Of a DNA stretch of 64,000 nucleotides, positions 35,298 to 43,316 are shown one piece after another (position 1 is the first letter of the stretch; the number at the start of each line of letters is the position of its first letter). The notes beneath the pieces were generated by a model. That model had not been told where the DNA came from, did no database searches, and saw nothing but the letters and a program-made list of their open reading frames with translations. Location of the stretch: positions 224,227 to 288,226 of the forward strand of contig NZ_JAGMUL010000120.1 of NCBI RefSeq assembly GCF_019049285.1, read 5' to 3'. The DNA is from Streptomyces sp. AC550_RSS872 (lineage in GTDB: Bacteria > Actinomycetota > Actinomycetes > Streptomycetales > Streptomycetaceae). A program made the translations under genes and the position numbers.

Positions 35298-36377
35298 GTG
35301 CTCCGAAGCAAGAAGCGGATACCGAGACCGGCATCCGTCGCACCCCGCCTGTCCGTGCCACCGCTCGTCGTCGGGCTGGGGCTGCTCCTGCTCGTGTCCC
35401 TCGGGTGCGGTGTGGGGCTGGGAGCGGCCGGGATCGGGTGGGGCGATGTCTTCCGGTTCCTCGGGGCCGGGCTGACCGGCGGCGGCATCGACGCCCGGGA
35501 CGTCGCCGCGTACACCATCGTCTGGGAGATCCGGCTGCCGCGCGTCGTGCTCGGTGCCGTCGTCGGGGCCGGGCTCGCGGCCGTCGGGGTGGCCGTGCAG
35601 GCGATGGTGCGCAACGCGCTCGCCGACCCCTTCGTGCTGGGCATCTCCTCGGGCGCGGCGGTCGGCGCCAACGCCGTGATCCTGCTGGGCGCGTTCGCGG
35701 GGCTGGGCGTCTGGGCGCTGTCGCTGTCCGCCTTCGTCTCGGCGCTCGCGGCCATGACGCTGGTGTACGCCGTGTCCCGGTCGCCGCACGGGCTCACCCC
35801 GCTGCGCCTGGTCCTGACCGGGACGGCGCTGGCGTACGGCTTCGAGGCCGTCACCACCGTCATGGTGTTCGGCGCGGCCCGGGGCGAGGCGGCCCGCTCG
35901 GCGATGATGTGGCTGCTCGGGAGTCTGGGCGGCGCGACCTGGGCCCAGGTGCCGCTCGCCGCGGTGACCGTGGCGGCGGGGTGGGCCTGGCTGCGGTGGC
36001 GGGCCGAGGCGCTCAACGCGCTCGCGATGGGCGACGAGACGTCCGCCGCGCTGGGGGTCCAACCTGCGCGGCTGCGCCGGGAGTTGTTCCTCGTCACCGC
36101 CGCCGTGACCGGGACCGTGGTCGCGGTCAGCGGGGCCATCGGGTTCGTCGGGCTCATGGTGCCGCATGTCGTGCGGATGCTGGTGGGCGCCGATCACCGG
36201 CGGGTGCTGGCCGTGGCGCCGCTCGTCGGGGCCGTGCTGCTGGTGTGGGCGGACCTGCTGTCCCGGCTCCTGCTCGCCCCCGCCGAACTGCCCGTCGGGG
36301 TGATCACGGCCGTGGTCGGGGTGCCCACGTTTCTGCTGCTGATGCGGCGCGGCGGCTATGCGTTCGGAGGTCGGTGA
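35298..36377 (+). CDS. FecCD/BtuC-family ABC permease (359 aa)
   Basis: Ten-helix permease of the BtuC/FecCD family, importing cobalamin or a related corrinoid/chelate. Signatures are LPRVVLGAVVGAGLAAVGVAVQAMVRNALADPFVLGIS (shown in parts LPRVVLGAVVGAGL and NALADPFVLGISSGA) and the cytoplasmic GAIGFVGLMVPHVVRMLVGADHR coupling motif. The long upstream frame contains the riboswitch, so the true start is the GTG at 35298 (AAGGA twelve bases upstream) or GTG 35355. It is the first gene of a permease-ATPase-binding protein operon under the cobalamin riboswitch. The ATPase start overlaps its stop (GTGA). Confidence 0.92.
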   Translation: MLRSKKRIPRPASVAPRLSVPPLVVGLGLLLLVSLGCGVGLGAAGIGWGDVFRFLGAGLTGGGIDARDVAAYTIVWEIRLPRVVLGAVVGAGLAAVGVAVQAMVRNALADPFVLGISSGAAVGANAVILLGAFAGLGVWALSLSAFVSALAAMTLVYAVSRSPHGLTPLRLVLTGTALAYGFEAVTTVMVFGAARGEAARSAMMWLLGSLGGATWAQVPLAAVTVAAGWAWLRWRAEALNALAMGDETSAALGVQPARLRRELFLVTAAVTGTVVAVSGAIGFVGLMVPHVVRMLVGADHRRVLAVAPLVGAVLLVWADLLSRLLLAPAELPVGVITAVVGVPTFLLLMRRGGYAFGGR

Positions 36378-37162
36378 CCGTGCGGCTGGACATCGAAGGG
36401 GTCACCGTCGAGGCCGCCGGGGCCCGGCTGGTGGACGACATCCGGTTCACCGTGGACAGCGGGGCGTTCGTCGGGCTCGTCGGCCCGAACGGCAGCGGCA
36501 AGTCCACCCTGCTGCGGTGCGTGTACCGGGCGCTGCGTCCGGCCGGCGGTGTGGTGCGGCTCGACGGGGACGACGTGCACGCCCTGGCGCCCCGGGCCGC
36601 CGCGCGGGTGCTGGCCGCGCTGCCGCAGGAGTCGTCGGCCGAGTTCGACTTCACCGTCGCCGAGGTGGTGGCGATGGGGCGGCTGCCGCACCGGGAGCGT
36701 ACGGCCGGCTCCGACCGGGAGATCTGCGCCGCGGCCATGGACCGCACCGGCGTCGCCCATCTCGCGGACCGCGGGTTCCTCGCCCTGTCGGGCGGTGAGA
36801 AGCAGCGGGTGCTCATCGCGCGTGCGCTCGCCCAGCAGCCGAGGGTCCTGGTCCTGGACGAGCCCACCAACCACCTCGACATCGCCCACCAGTTGGACGT
36901 GCTGTCCCTGGTGCGGGCCAGCGGCCTGACCGTGCTGGCCGCTCTGCACGACCTCAACCTGGCCGCCGCGCACTGCGACGTCCTGTACGTCATCGCCGGG
37001 GGCCGGATCGTCGCCTCGGGTGCCCCGCACGACGTCCTCCGACCCGACCTGCTCGCCGAAGTGTTCGGGGTCCGCGCCCATCCGGTACGGCATCCGGAGA
37101 CCGGCGCGGTCCAGCTCCTGTTCGACCTCCTCCCCCAAGGAACCACATGCGCAAGCTCGTAG
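36374..37162 (+). CDS. FepC/BtuD-family ABC ATP-binding protein (262 aa)
   Basis: ABC ATPase partner of the preceding permease. Walker A GPNGSGKST, Q-loop ALPQES, signature LSGGEKQRVLIARAL, Walker B VLVLDEPTNHLDI and H-loop HDLNLAA are all present in the usual order. The start is GTG 36374 overlapping the permease stop, with CGGAGGT just upstream. The C-terminal end overlaps the binding-protein start by 16 nt (37147-37162), so translation of all three genes is coupled. The sequence is close to the ferrichrome/cobalamin class of ATPases. Confidence 0.93.
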   Translation: MTVRLDIEGVTVEAAGARLVDDIRFTVDSGAFVGLVGPNGSGKSTLLRCVYRALRPAGGVVRLDGDDVHALAPRAAARVLAALPQESSAEFDFTVAEVVAMGRLPHRERTAGSDREICAAAMDRTGVAHLADRGFLALSGGEKQRVLIARALAQQPRVLVLDEPTNHLDIAHQLDVLSLVRASGLTVLAALHDLNLAAAHCDVLYVIAGGRIVASGAPHDVLRPDLLAEVFGVRAHPVRHPETGAVQLLFDLLPQGTTCASS

Positions 37163-38151
37163 CCACCGCCCTCTGCCTCGCCGCGACCGTCACCGCGACC
37201 GGCTGCGGAGCCACGGTGGAGAAGCCGGCCGACGCCAAGTCCTCCGCGATCACCCTCACCAACTGCGGCCGCGAGGTCACCTTCGACAAGGTTCCCGAGC
37301 GGGTGGTCACCAACGACGTCGGCATCACCGAGCTGATGTTCGCCCTCGGTCTGGAGGACCGCATGGCCGGGTTCGCCATGCCCGACGACAAGGGCGAGCT
37401 GAGCGGCGTGCCGTGGAAGGACGGCTACGACAAGGTGAAGTGGCTGTCGAAGGACCAGCTCACCAAGGAGAACGTCCTCGACGCCCGCGCCGACCTCGTC
37501 TTCGCCGGCTGGAACTACGGCTTCCGCGAGGACGGCGGCTTCACGCCCGACGCCCTGAAGAAGCTCGGCATCGCCTCGTACGTCCTCACCGAGTCCTGCC
37601 ACAACGGCCGTACGGAGTCCTCGCGCGGCATCATGCCGCCGCTGGACGCCCTGTACGCCGACCTCACCAACCTCGGCAAGCTCTTCGGCGTCGAGCAGCG
37701 GGCCGCGGCGCTGATCGCCGACTTCAAGAAGCAGATCGCACGGGTGCGGGCGCAGGCCCCGGCGGGCGCCGACCGGCCGAAGGTGTTCCTGTACGACAGC
37801 GGGCAGGACCAGCCCTTCACCTCCGGCCGCTATGCCGCCCCCGAGCAGGTCATCAGCGAGGCCGGCGGCGTCAACGTCATGCACGACGTCCAGGACTCCT
37901 GGACCACGGTGGGCTGGGAGAGCGTCGTGCAGCGCGACCCGGACGTCATCGTGATCTGCGACTACGGAGACGTCAGCGCCGAGCAGAAGAAGAAGTTCCT
38001 GCTGTCCTACCCGCCCCTGCGGAACGTCTCCGCGGTCAAGCACCAGCGGATCTTCGTCCTCGACTACGTCGACCTGGTCGAGAGCCCCCGCAACCCGTCG
38101 GCCGTCGCCCGGCTCGGCACCTATCTGCGGACGGTCGCCGAGGAGCGCTGA
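37147..38151 (+). CDS. ABC transporter substrate-binding lipoprotein, BtuF/FecB type (334 aa)
   Basis: Lipoprotein of the periplasmic-binding-protein-2 superfamily with a lipobox ending at Cys20 (TATGC). The conserved segments FDKVPERVVTNDVGITELMFALGLEDRM and the YDSGQDQPFTSGRYAAPEQVISEAGG region place it among metal-chelate or corrinoid binders. Because the operon is under a cobalamin riboswitch, B12 or a precursor is the likely ligand. The segment ESCHNGRTESSRG is an unusual loop. Its stop overlaps the convergent isonitrile synthase gene by about 30 nt (38121-38151). Confidence 0.9.
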   Translation: MRKLVATALCLAATVTATGCGATVEKPADAKSSAITLTNCGREVTFDKVPERVVTNDVGITELMFALGLEDRMAGFAMPDDKGELSGVPWKDGYDKVKWLSKDQLTKENVLDARADLVFAGWNYGFREDGGFTPDALKKLGIASYVLTESCHNGRTESSRGIMPPLDALYADLTNLGKLFGVEQRAAALIADFKKQIARVRAQAPAGADRPKVFLYDSGQDQPFTSGRYAAPEQVISEAGGVNVMHDVQDSWTTVGWESVVQRDPDVIVICDYGDVSAEQKKKFLLSYPPLRNVSAVKHQRIFVLDYVDLVESPRNPSAVARLGTYLRTVAEER

Positions 38152-39095
38152 TCGTGGGCGTGTGAACGCTCGAAGTGGCTCGGTCTGCCGTCGCGGTGGA
38201 CCAGGCGGCCGAGCCGCTGCGCCCTGGCGCGGGGCATGAGGGTCCAGGTGGCGTCCGCTTCGTGCAGGGCAGCGGAGTGCCACGGGGTGGTCCAGGCGTC
38301 GGGGCCGTCGAGGAGCCGGATGCCGAACTTGGGGGTGCCGGCCGGCTGGGGGTGGATCGACAGACGTACGGCGCGCGGATGGTGGTCGGCGATCAGCTCG
38401 CCCCAGGCACGGCTGCGCTGGATGACGCCGTACGCCCGTCTGCGGCACTCGCGTTGGAGCGCGGAGCGGGTGCCGGTGAACCCGGTGGTGTCCTCGACGA
38501 GGAAGCGGGTGATGCCCCGGTACAGGGCGAGGGTCGGGGCGTCGGCGCGGACCTCGGCGCGCAGGGCGTCCAGGGTCGGGGCGTGGCGGTCGTGGACGTG
38601 GGCGCGTCTGGCGGCGTGCGGGAGGTCGCCGAGGACGTCACGCAGGTCGAAGACGGAGAGATGACGCAGGTCCGACTCCCTGATCAGCGCGCGGAGTTCG
38701 TCCGCGTAGGCGTCGATGTGCTCGTCGGGAACGCGGATCAGGTCGCCGAAGACATGGCCGTCGGAGCAGATGACGACGTGAGCGCCGGGCGGGTGGATCC
38801 GCTCGATGTCCGTGCAGAGGGCGTGCAGGAAGCGGAGGGAGAGGCGTTCGCCCTGGTCGGGCAGGTGGCCCAGGACCTTCGCGGGGTTGGGTGACTTGCA
38901 CGGGAAGCCGGGGAGGGTGAACACGACGGGCGCGTCCTCGCGTACGAATCCGGCGATCCGGCGCAGTTGGTGACCGAACGACTCCGGGGTGGCCGGCGCT
39001 CCGTCGGTCGAGCGGTGGTGGGGCAGGAGCAGCTCCAGGATCGCGGCGCTGATGCGGTGCGTGGCGCGCGTGTCCGGTGCGGTCGTCAGCGGCAT
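38121..39095 (-). CDS. isonitrile (isocyanide) synthase of the PvcA/DIT1 family (324 aa)
   Basis: PvcA/IsnA/DIT1-family enzyme, which converts the amino group of an amino acid such as Tyr or Trp to an isonitrile with ribulose-5-phosphate. The family segment is PVVFTLPGFPCKSPNPAKVLGHLPDQGERLSLRFL (shown in parts PVVFTLPGFPCKSPNPAKV and LPDQGERLSLRFLHAL), then HVVICSDGHVFGD and ALYRGITRFLVED. ATG 39095 follows GGAGG and is preferred over 39122. A P450 gene lies upstream on the same strand, a frequent partner for isonitrile modification. The classic Fe(II)/2-oxoglutarate oxygenase partner is not found nearby. The substrate cannot be read from sequence. Confidence 0.9.
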   Translation of the reverse strand: MPLTTAPDTRATHRISAAILELLLPHHRSTDGAPATPESFGHQLRRIAGFVREDAPVVFTLPGFPCKSPNPAKVLGHLPDQGERLSLRFLHALCTDIERIHPPGAHVVICSDGHVFGDLIRVPDEHIDAYADELRALIRESDLRHLSVFDLRDVLGDLPHAARRAHVHDRHAPTLDALRAEVRADAPTLALYRGITRFLVEDTTGFTGTRSALQRECRRRAYGVIQRSRAWGELIADHHPRAVRLSIHPQPAGTPKFGIRLLDGPDAWTTPWHSAALHEADATWTLMPRARAQRLGRLVHRDGRPSHFERSHAHDQRSSATVRR

Positions 39096-39197
39096 GTCGT
39101 TCCTCCGGGGGCGTGCGGGCATGACGGCATGGCGGCGGGGCGCCTCGACGGGCCGGGCGCCGGCCGGAAGGTGGATGGGATCAGCCGGAGGCCGGTG

Positions 39198-40469
39198 TCA
39201 GAGCCGTCGGTCGTAGCCGACGGGCAGGCGGTTGGTGCCGCGTCCCAGAACGGACGGGATCCATGCGATGTCCTCGTCCTTGACGGCGAGGTGCAGGCCG
39301 GGCAGGCGGGTGAGCAACGTGCCGAGGGCGATGCGGAGTTCGGCGCGGGCGAGAGCGGCGCCCGGGCAGAAGTGGATGCCGTGTCCGAAGGCGAGGTGGG
39401 GGTTGGGCGAGCGGTCGAGGTCGAGGGTGTCGGGGTCCGCGAAGCGGCGCGGGTCCCGGTTGGCCGCGCACAGGGAGACGATGACCGAGTCGCCGGCCGG
39501 GATCCCGGTGCCGTGCAGGTCGCTGTCCTGGTCGAAGAAGCGCCAGGTGGTGAGTTCGAAGGCGCTGTCGTGGCGCAGGAGTTCCTCGACCGCGCGGGGC
39601 ATGAGGGCGGGGTCGTCGCGCAGTCGGGCGAGCTGGGCGGGGTGGCGGAACAGGGCGATCAGGGCCGTGGTGAGCTGGTTCGTGACGGGTTCCTGACCGG
39701 CGACCAGCAGCTGGAAGATCATCGAGTACAGCTCCTCCTGGGACAGTTCGCCCTGGTCACGGGCGACGACGAGACGGCTGAGCAGGTCGTCGTCACTGTT
39801 CTTCCGCTTGTGGGCGACCACCTCGGCGATGTAGCTCAGCAGTCCGTGCAGCCGGGCCTCGTACAGCGGCCGTCCGGGGTCCGTCGGCCCGACCGGTTGG
39901 ACGACCTTGCCCCAGTCGCGGTCGAAACGTGCGGCCAACTCCCCTGGCAGGCCGATGACTTCGGTGAGTACCTGGAAGGGGAAGTCGGCGGCGAACCCGG
40001 CAACGAGGTCGGCGGGCCCGGTCGCCGGAAGAGCGTCGACGAGCGCATCGGCCACCTCGCGGAATCGGGGTGTCAGCTGCTCGACACGGCGCGGCGCGAA
40101 GGCGTCCGTCACCAAGCGCCGCATGCGCGTGTGGTCCGGCGGGTCCTGGTGGAGGAGGTGCACCTGGAGCTGGGAGTGCTGCGGTTCGGGCATGACCGAG
40201 GCGCGGGCACGCCAACGGTCGTTGCCCCGGTCGTGGTTCTTGCCGAGCCGGTCGTCGTTCAGCGCGGCATGGGCGGCGTCATAGCCGGTGACGAGCCAGG
40301 CCTGGACACCGCTGGGGAAGAGGACCCGGTGGACCGGACCTGCCTCGCGCATCCGCCCGTAGAGGGGGTAGGGGTCGCGCTTGTACGGGCAGCCCAGCAG
40401 CGGGACAGGGTCGGGGAGCGGCTGCCGGGGGTTCACGACCGGGAGGGGTTCCGGGTCCTGGACGGTCAT
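39198..40469 (-). CDS. cytochrome P450, CYP107-like (423 aa)
   Basis: Complete bacterial class-I-type P450: I-helix LLVAGQEPVTNQ, K-helix EELLRHD (ExxR present), and heme loop FGHGIHFCPG. The N-terminus (CPYKRDPYPLYGRMREAGPVHRVLFPSG) is typical of CYP107-like enzymes. It probably hydroxylates or desaturates a small natural product. It lies 102 nt upstream of the isonitrile synthase on the same strand, so the two may act in one pathway. The frame continues upstream to 40997 through MFS debris. ATG 40469 is the natural start. Confidence 0.92.
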   Translation of the reverse strand: MTVQDPEPLPVVNPRQPLPDPVPLLGCPYKRDPYPLYGRMREAGPVHRVLFPSGVQAWLVTGYDAAHAALNDDRLGKNHDRGNDRWRARASVMPEPQHSQLQVHLLHQDPPDHTRMRRLVTDAFAPRRVEQLTPRFREVADALVDALPATGPADLVAGFAADFPFQVLTEVIGLPGELAARFDRDWGKVVQPVGPTDPGRPLYEARLHGLLSYIAEVVAHKRKNSDDDLLSRLVVARDQGELSQEELYSMIFQLLVAGQEPVTNQLTTALIALFRHPAQLARLRDDPALMPRAVEELLRHDSAFELTTWRFFDQDSDLHGTGIPAGDSVIVSLCAANRDPRRFADPDTLDLDRSPNPHLAFGHGIHFCPGAALARAELRIALGTLLTRLPGLHLAVKDEDIAWIPSVLGRGTNRLPVGYDRRL

Positions 40470-40483
40470 GGGGTGGGGGCTCC

Positions 40484-40650
40484 TCAGAGGGCGAGTCCGG
40501 GCTGGTGGCGGTCCAGCAACAGGGCAGGGTCGACGACGCGTTCGAGGCGGAGGCGGAGGCGGGGGCCCCACTCCAGCTGCTCGGGCCGGGTGTCGAGGCT
40601 GGGTTTGACGCGGGTGTCGTCGGCGACCGCCCGCACCTGGCGGGCCGAGG
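40484..40650 (-). pseudogene. C-terminal gene fragment with a stop, family unknown
   Basis: A coding-like end in one minus-strand frame: ADDTRVKPSLDTRPEQLEWG, then RLRLRLERVVDPALLLDRHQPGLAL and a TGA at 40484. No start is present and the upstream side runs into MFS debris in a different frame. Probably the tail of a gene fused by deletion to the MFS remnant. I do not recognise the family. Confidence 0.5.
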
Positions 40651-41005
40651 GTCGCAGGCTTGCTCATCGCGCGGCCGCGCAACGCTGGTCGTACGGCGCG
40701 GGTCGCCGGAACCGGCATCAGCACGGACGGCACCGCCGCGCACGCGCCCTGTCCGGTCCGGGACGCGATCAGCCACGCCGCACCGGGAGAGCGCACGGCC
40801 AGGCCACCGCACAGCGCGAAGCCGGCGGTGGCCGACAGCAGGGCGGGTCGTGTACCCGCGCCGCCCACTGGGCCGTGGCGGGCGGGACGTGCAGGCCCGC
40901 CGCGATGCCGGCCGGCGCCACATTGACGATGTTCATGTCGAGCATCGCCACGAACGACAGTGCCCGCCACGGCCACGAGAACCCAGCGGTCCCTCACTCT
41001 CGCAC
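40650..41005 (-). pseudogene. degraded MFS exporter (N-terminal remnant)
   Basis: Pieces of an EmrB/QacA-type transporter in different frames: RWVLVAVAGTVV at about 40960-40995, LDMNIVNVA and HVPPATAQWA in the next frame (about 40870-40945), then LLSATAGFALCGGLA and SRTGQGACAAVPSVLMPVPATRAV in the first frame again (about 40665-40850). This matches the start, helices 1-4 and GRxxD-type loop of such exporters with deletions, and everything beyond helix 4 is gone. It may once have exported the isonitrile product. Confidence 0.7.
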
Positions 41006-41128
41006 CCCTCCCCTCACGGGCCGGGCCGCCGGACGGCAGCCTCGTCCCAGAGGTCGGGAGGGACGGGGGCCGAGTTCCCGGACTTGGCCGGAAATATGAT
41101 GAATACGGAGTCGGCCCCCGTTACGGCG

Positions 41129-41353
41129 TCAGGCCGTGGCGATGCCGTCCAGCTTGCCGGACTTGGCCTCCGCGACCAGCGACGAGAACTGGTCCGCGCT
41201 CATCTGCACCCGCTGCCCGAAGTCGTCCGTGAGGACCACCCGGCGCTCGGCCGGGGCGGCCGGGTCGACGAACAGCTGCGGACAGCCGCAGTCGCAGTTA
41301 CCGCAGAACGTCGCCACCGGGTCCAGGCCGTCCATCCCGTGGATGTCGCTCAT
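41129..41353 (-). CDS. small Cys-rich protein at the end of an ABC importer operon (74 aa)
   Basis: Peptide of 74 residues with a compact cysteine cluster FCGNCDCGC (C17, C20, C22, C24), then CPQLFVDPAAPAERRVVLTDD and a helical end (SADQFSSLVAEAKSGKL). The tail resembles the end of DUF397-type small actinomycete proteins. Four clustered Cys could bind a metal or be modified. It lies 29 nt after the ABC ATPase gene on the same strand and so belongs to that operon. An AAAGG lies nine bases before the ATG at 41353. Function unknown: metal-binding accessory or ribosomal peptide precursor are both possible. Confidence 0.75.
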   Translation of the reverse strand: MSDIHGMDGLDPVATFCGNCDCGCPQLFVDPAAPAERRVVLTDDFGQRVQMSADQFSSLVAEAKSGKLDGIATA

Positions 41354-41382
41354 CGTGCACAACCTTTCGCGATCGTGGGCGC

Positions 41383-42225
41383 TCACCGGCGTGACCGCCC
41401 GGGACCGGCCCCCAGCACATCGCTCGGGGCCGAAACAGGGATACCCACGCCGTCCGCCGGGGCCCGATGGTCGAAGGCGATCAGCGGGGCACCGGTCAGC
41501 GGATGGTCCACGACAGTCGCCCGTACGCCGAACACCTCGGCCAGCAGCGCGGGTCGCAGCACCTCCCGGGGCGGGCCGGAGGCGACCACGTGGCCGTCGT
41601 GCAGCACGTGCAGCCTGTCGCACACGGACGCCGCGGCGTTGAGGTCGTGCAGCGACACCAGGGTCGTACGGCGACCCGCGCGGAGCAGGGCCAGCAGTTC
41701 CACCTGGTGGCGGATGTCGAGGTGGTTGGTGGGCTCGTCCAGGACCAGCACGTCCGGCTCCTGGGCGAAGGCGCGGGCCAGCAGGACGCGTTGGCGTTCG
41801 CCGCCGGACAGTTCGGTGAACCGGCGCCCGCAGTGACGCTCCATGCCGACGTCCGCGAGGGCACGGGCGACGACGTCCCGGTCGGTGGCGTCCTCCCCGG
41901 CGAAGGCCCGCTTGTAGGGCGTACGGCCCATCGCGACGACCTCGCGGACGGTCAGCTCGAAGTCGCCGCCCCGCTCCTGCGGGAGGGCCGCGACATGCCG
42001 GGCCGCCTCCACGGGGCGCAGTCGGCGCAGGTCGGTGCCGGAGAGCAGGACGCGGCCGGCGACCGGCTTCAGATGCCGGTAGACGGTGCGCAGAAGGGTG
42101 GACTTGCCGCTGCCGTTCGGCCCGACGAGGCCGGTGATCTCGCCCTCGGCCGCGATCAGACCGGCGCCGGAGACGACAGTACGGCCGGCGTACGCGACGT
42201 GCAGGTCCTCGATCTCGATCCTCAA
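41383..42225 (-). CDS. FecCD-type importer ABC ATP-binding protein (280 aa)
   Basis: ABC ATPase with Walker A GPNGSGKST, signature LSGGERQRVLLARAFAQ, Walker B VLVLDEPTNHLDI and H-loop SLHDLNAA. It starts with TTG 42225, overlapping the permease stop as TTGA, with GGGGAG before it, and ends 29 nt before the Cys-rich gene. The set of permease, ATPase and binding protein resembles the group annotated as putative F420-0 ABC transporters as well as iron-siderophore importers, and sequence alone does not decide the substrate. The C-terminal 30 residues are a variable tail. Confidence 0.92.
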   Translation of the reverse strand: MRIEIEDLHVAYAGRTVVSGAGLIAAEGEITGLVGPNGSGKSTLLRTVYRHLKPVAGRVLLSGTDLRRLRPVEAARHVAALPQERGGDFELTVREVVAMGRTPYKRAFAGEDATDRDVVARALADVGMERHCGRRFTELSGGERQRVLLARAFAQEPDVLVLDEPTNHLDIRHQVELLALLRAGRRTTLVSLHDLNAAASVCDRLHVLHDGHVVASGPPREVLRPALLAEVFGVRATVVDHPLTGAPLIAFDHRAPADGVGIPVSAPSDVLGAGPGRSRR

Positions 42226-43316
42226 CTCCCGCTCCCCAAGCGCCGGTCCAGCAGATGCAGCAGCGCCGGAGCGCCGATCAGCGAGGTGACGACGCCGACC
42301 GGCAGCTCCTGCGTGTCCAGGGCCGTACGGCACACGAGGTCGACCACGACCAGGAGCAGCGCCCCGAACAGTGCCGAGACGGGCAGCAGGCGGCGGTGGT
42401 CGCCGCCGACGATCAGCCGGCAGACGTGCGGGACCATGAGCGCGACGAAGGCGATGGCGCCGGAGACGGCGACGAGGACGCCGGTCAGCAGGCTGGTCAG
42501 CGTGAAGAGTTCCCTGCGCAGACGGGTGGCGTCGACGCCGAGTCCGGCCGCCGTCTCGTCGCCCGTGATCAGCGCGTTGAGCGCCCGGGCACGTGCCTGG
42601 AGCCACAGCAGGGTGACCGGTACGGCGACCGCGGGTGCGGCGAGCAGGGGCCAACTCGCGCCGCTCAGGCTGCCCATGAGCCAGAACAGCACGCTGTGGG
42701 TCTGCTGCTCGTCGCCGGCCTGGAGCACGAGGTAGCTGGTGAAGCCGGACAGGAACTGCCCGATCGCCACTCCGGCCAGCACCAGCCGCAGCGGCGCGAA
42801 TCCGCCCCGACGCCGGGCCACCGCCCACACCAGCGCGAAGGTGGCGAGGGCGCCGGCGAACGCCGCGCCGGACAGGCCGAGCCCGAACGCACCGCCCGTC
42901 CCGACGCCGAGCACGATCGCGGCGACCGCGCCGAGGGAGGCGCCGTTGGAGATGCCCAGGAAGTACGGGTCGGCCAGGGGGTTGCGCACCAGGGCCTGCA
43001 TCGCCGTACCGACGAGGCCGAGCCCCGCGCCGACGAGGGCGGCCAACAGGGCGCGGGGGACGCGGAGTTGCCAGACGATGAGGTCGTCGGTGCCGGGGCG
43101 CGGGGCCTCGCCGGACAGGCGGCGCCAGACGACGCTCCACACCTCGCCGGCCGGGATGGACGTGGAGCCCCAGGAGACCGCCGCGGTGAGAGCGGCGAGC
43201 AGGGCCAGGGCGAGGGTCAGTGCCAGCGGCGCGGCGGGAACGGCACCCGTCCGCGCCTGCTCGTCCCCCTCGCGCCGGTCCTGCGCGCCCTTCCGGCGCA
43301 CCAGGGTGTCGGTCAC
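42222..43316 (-). CDS. FecCD-family ABC permease (364 aa)
   Basis: Integral membrane permease with the FecCD signatures LRVPRALLAALVGAGLGLVG, RNPLADPYFLGISNGASLGAV and the coupling loop GAIAFVALMVPHVCRLIVGGDHRR. GTG 43316 overlaps the binding-protein stop (GTGA). The first 28 residues are charged and the hydrophobic core begins at LALTLALALL. Part of a binding protein-permease-ATPase operon whose last member is the Cys-rich protein. The substrate is unknown, probably a metal chelate or cofactor. Confidence 0.92.
   Translation of the reverse strand: MTDTLVRRKGAQDRREGDEQARTGAVPAAPLALTLALALLAALTAAVSWGSTSIPAGEVWSVVWRRLSGEAPRPGTDDLIVWQLRVPRALLAALVGAGLGLVGTAMQALVRNPLADPYFLGISNGASLGAVAAIVLGVGTGGAFGLGLSGAAFAGALATFALVWAVARRRGGFAPLRLVLAGVAIGQFLSGFTSYLVLQAGDEQQTHSVLFWLMGSLSGASWPLLAAPAVAVPVTLLWLQARARALNALITGDETAAGLGVDATRLRRELFTLTSLLTGVLVAVSGAIAFVALMVPHVCRLIVGGDHRRLLPVSALFGALLLVVVDLVCRTALDTQELPVGVVTSLIGAPALLHLLDRRLGSGS

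Noticed and set aside
36304..38448. Minus-strand frame of 714 codons opposite the cobalamin importer genes
   Set aside because: Shadow of three overlapping genes with all ABC motifs on the plus strand.
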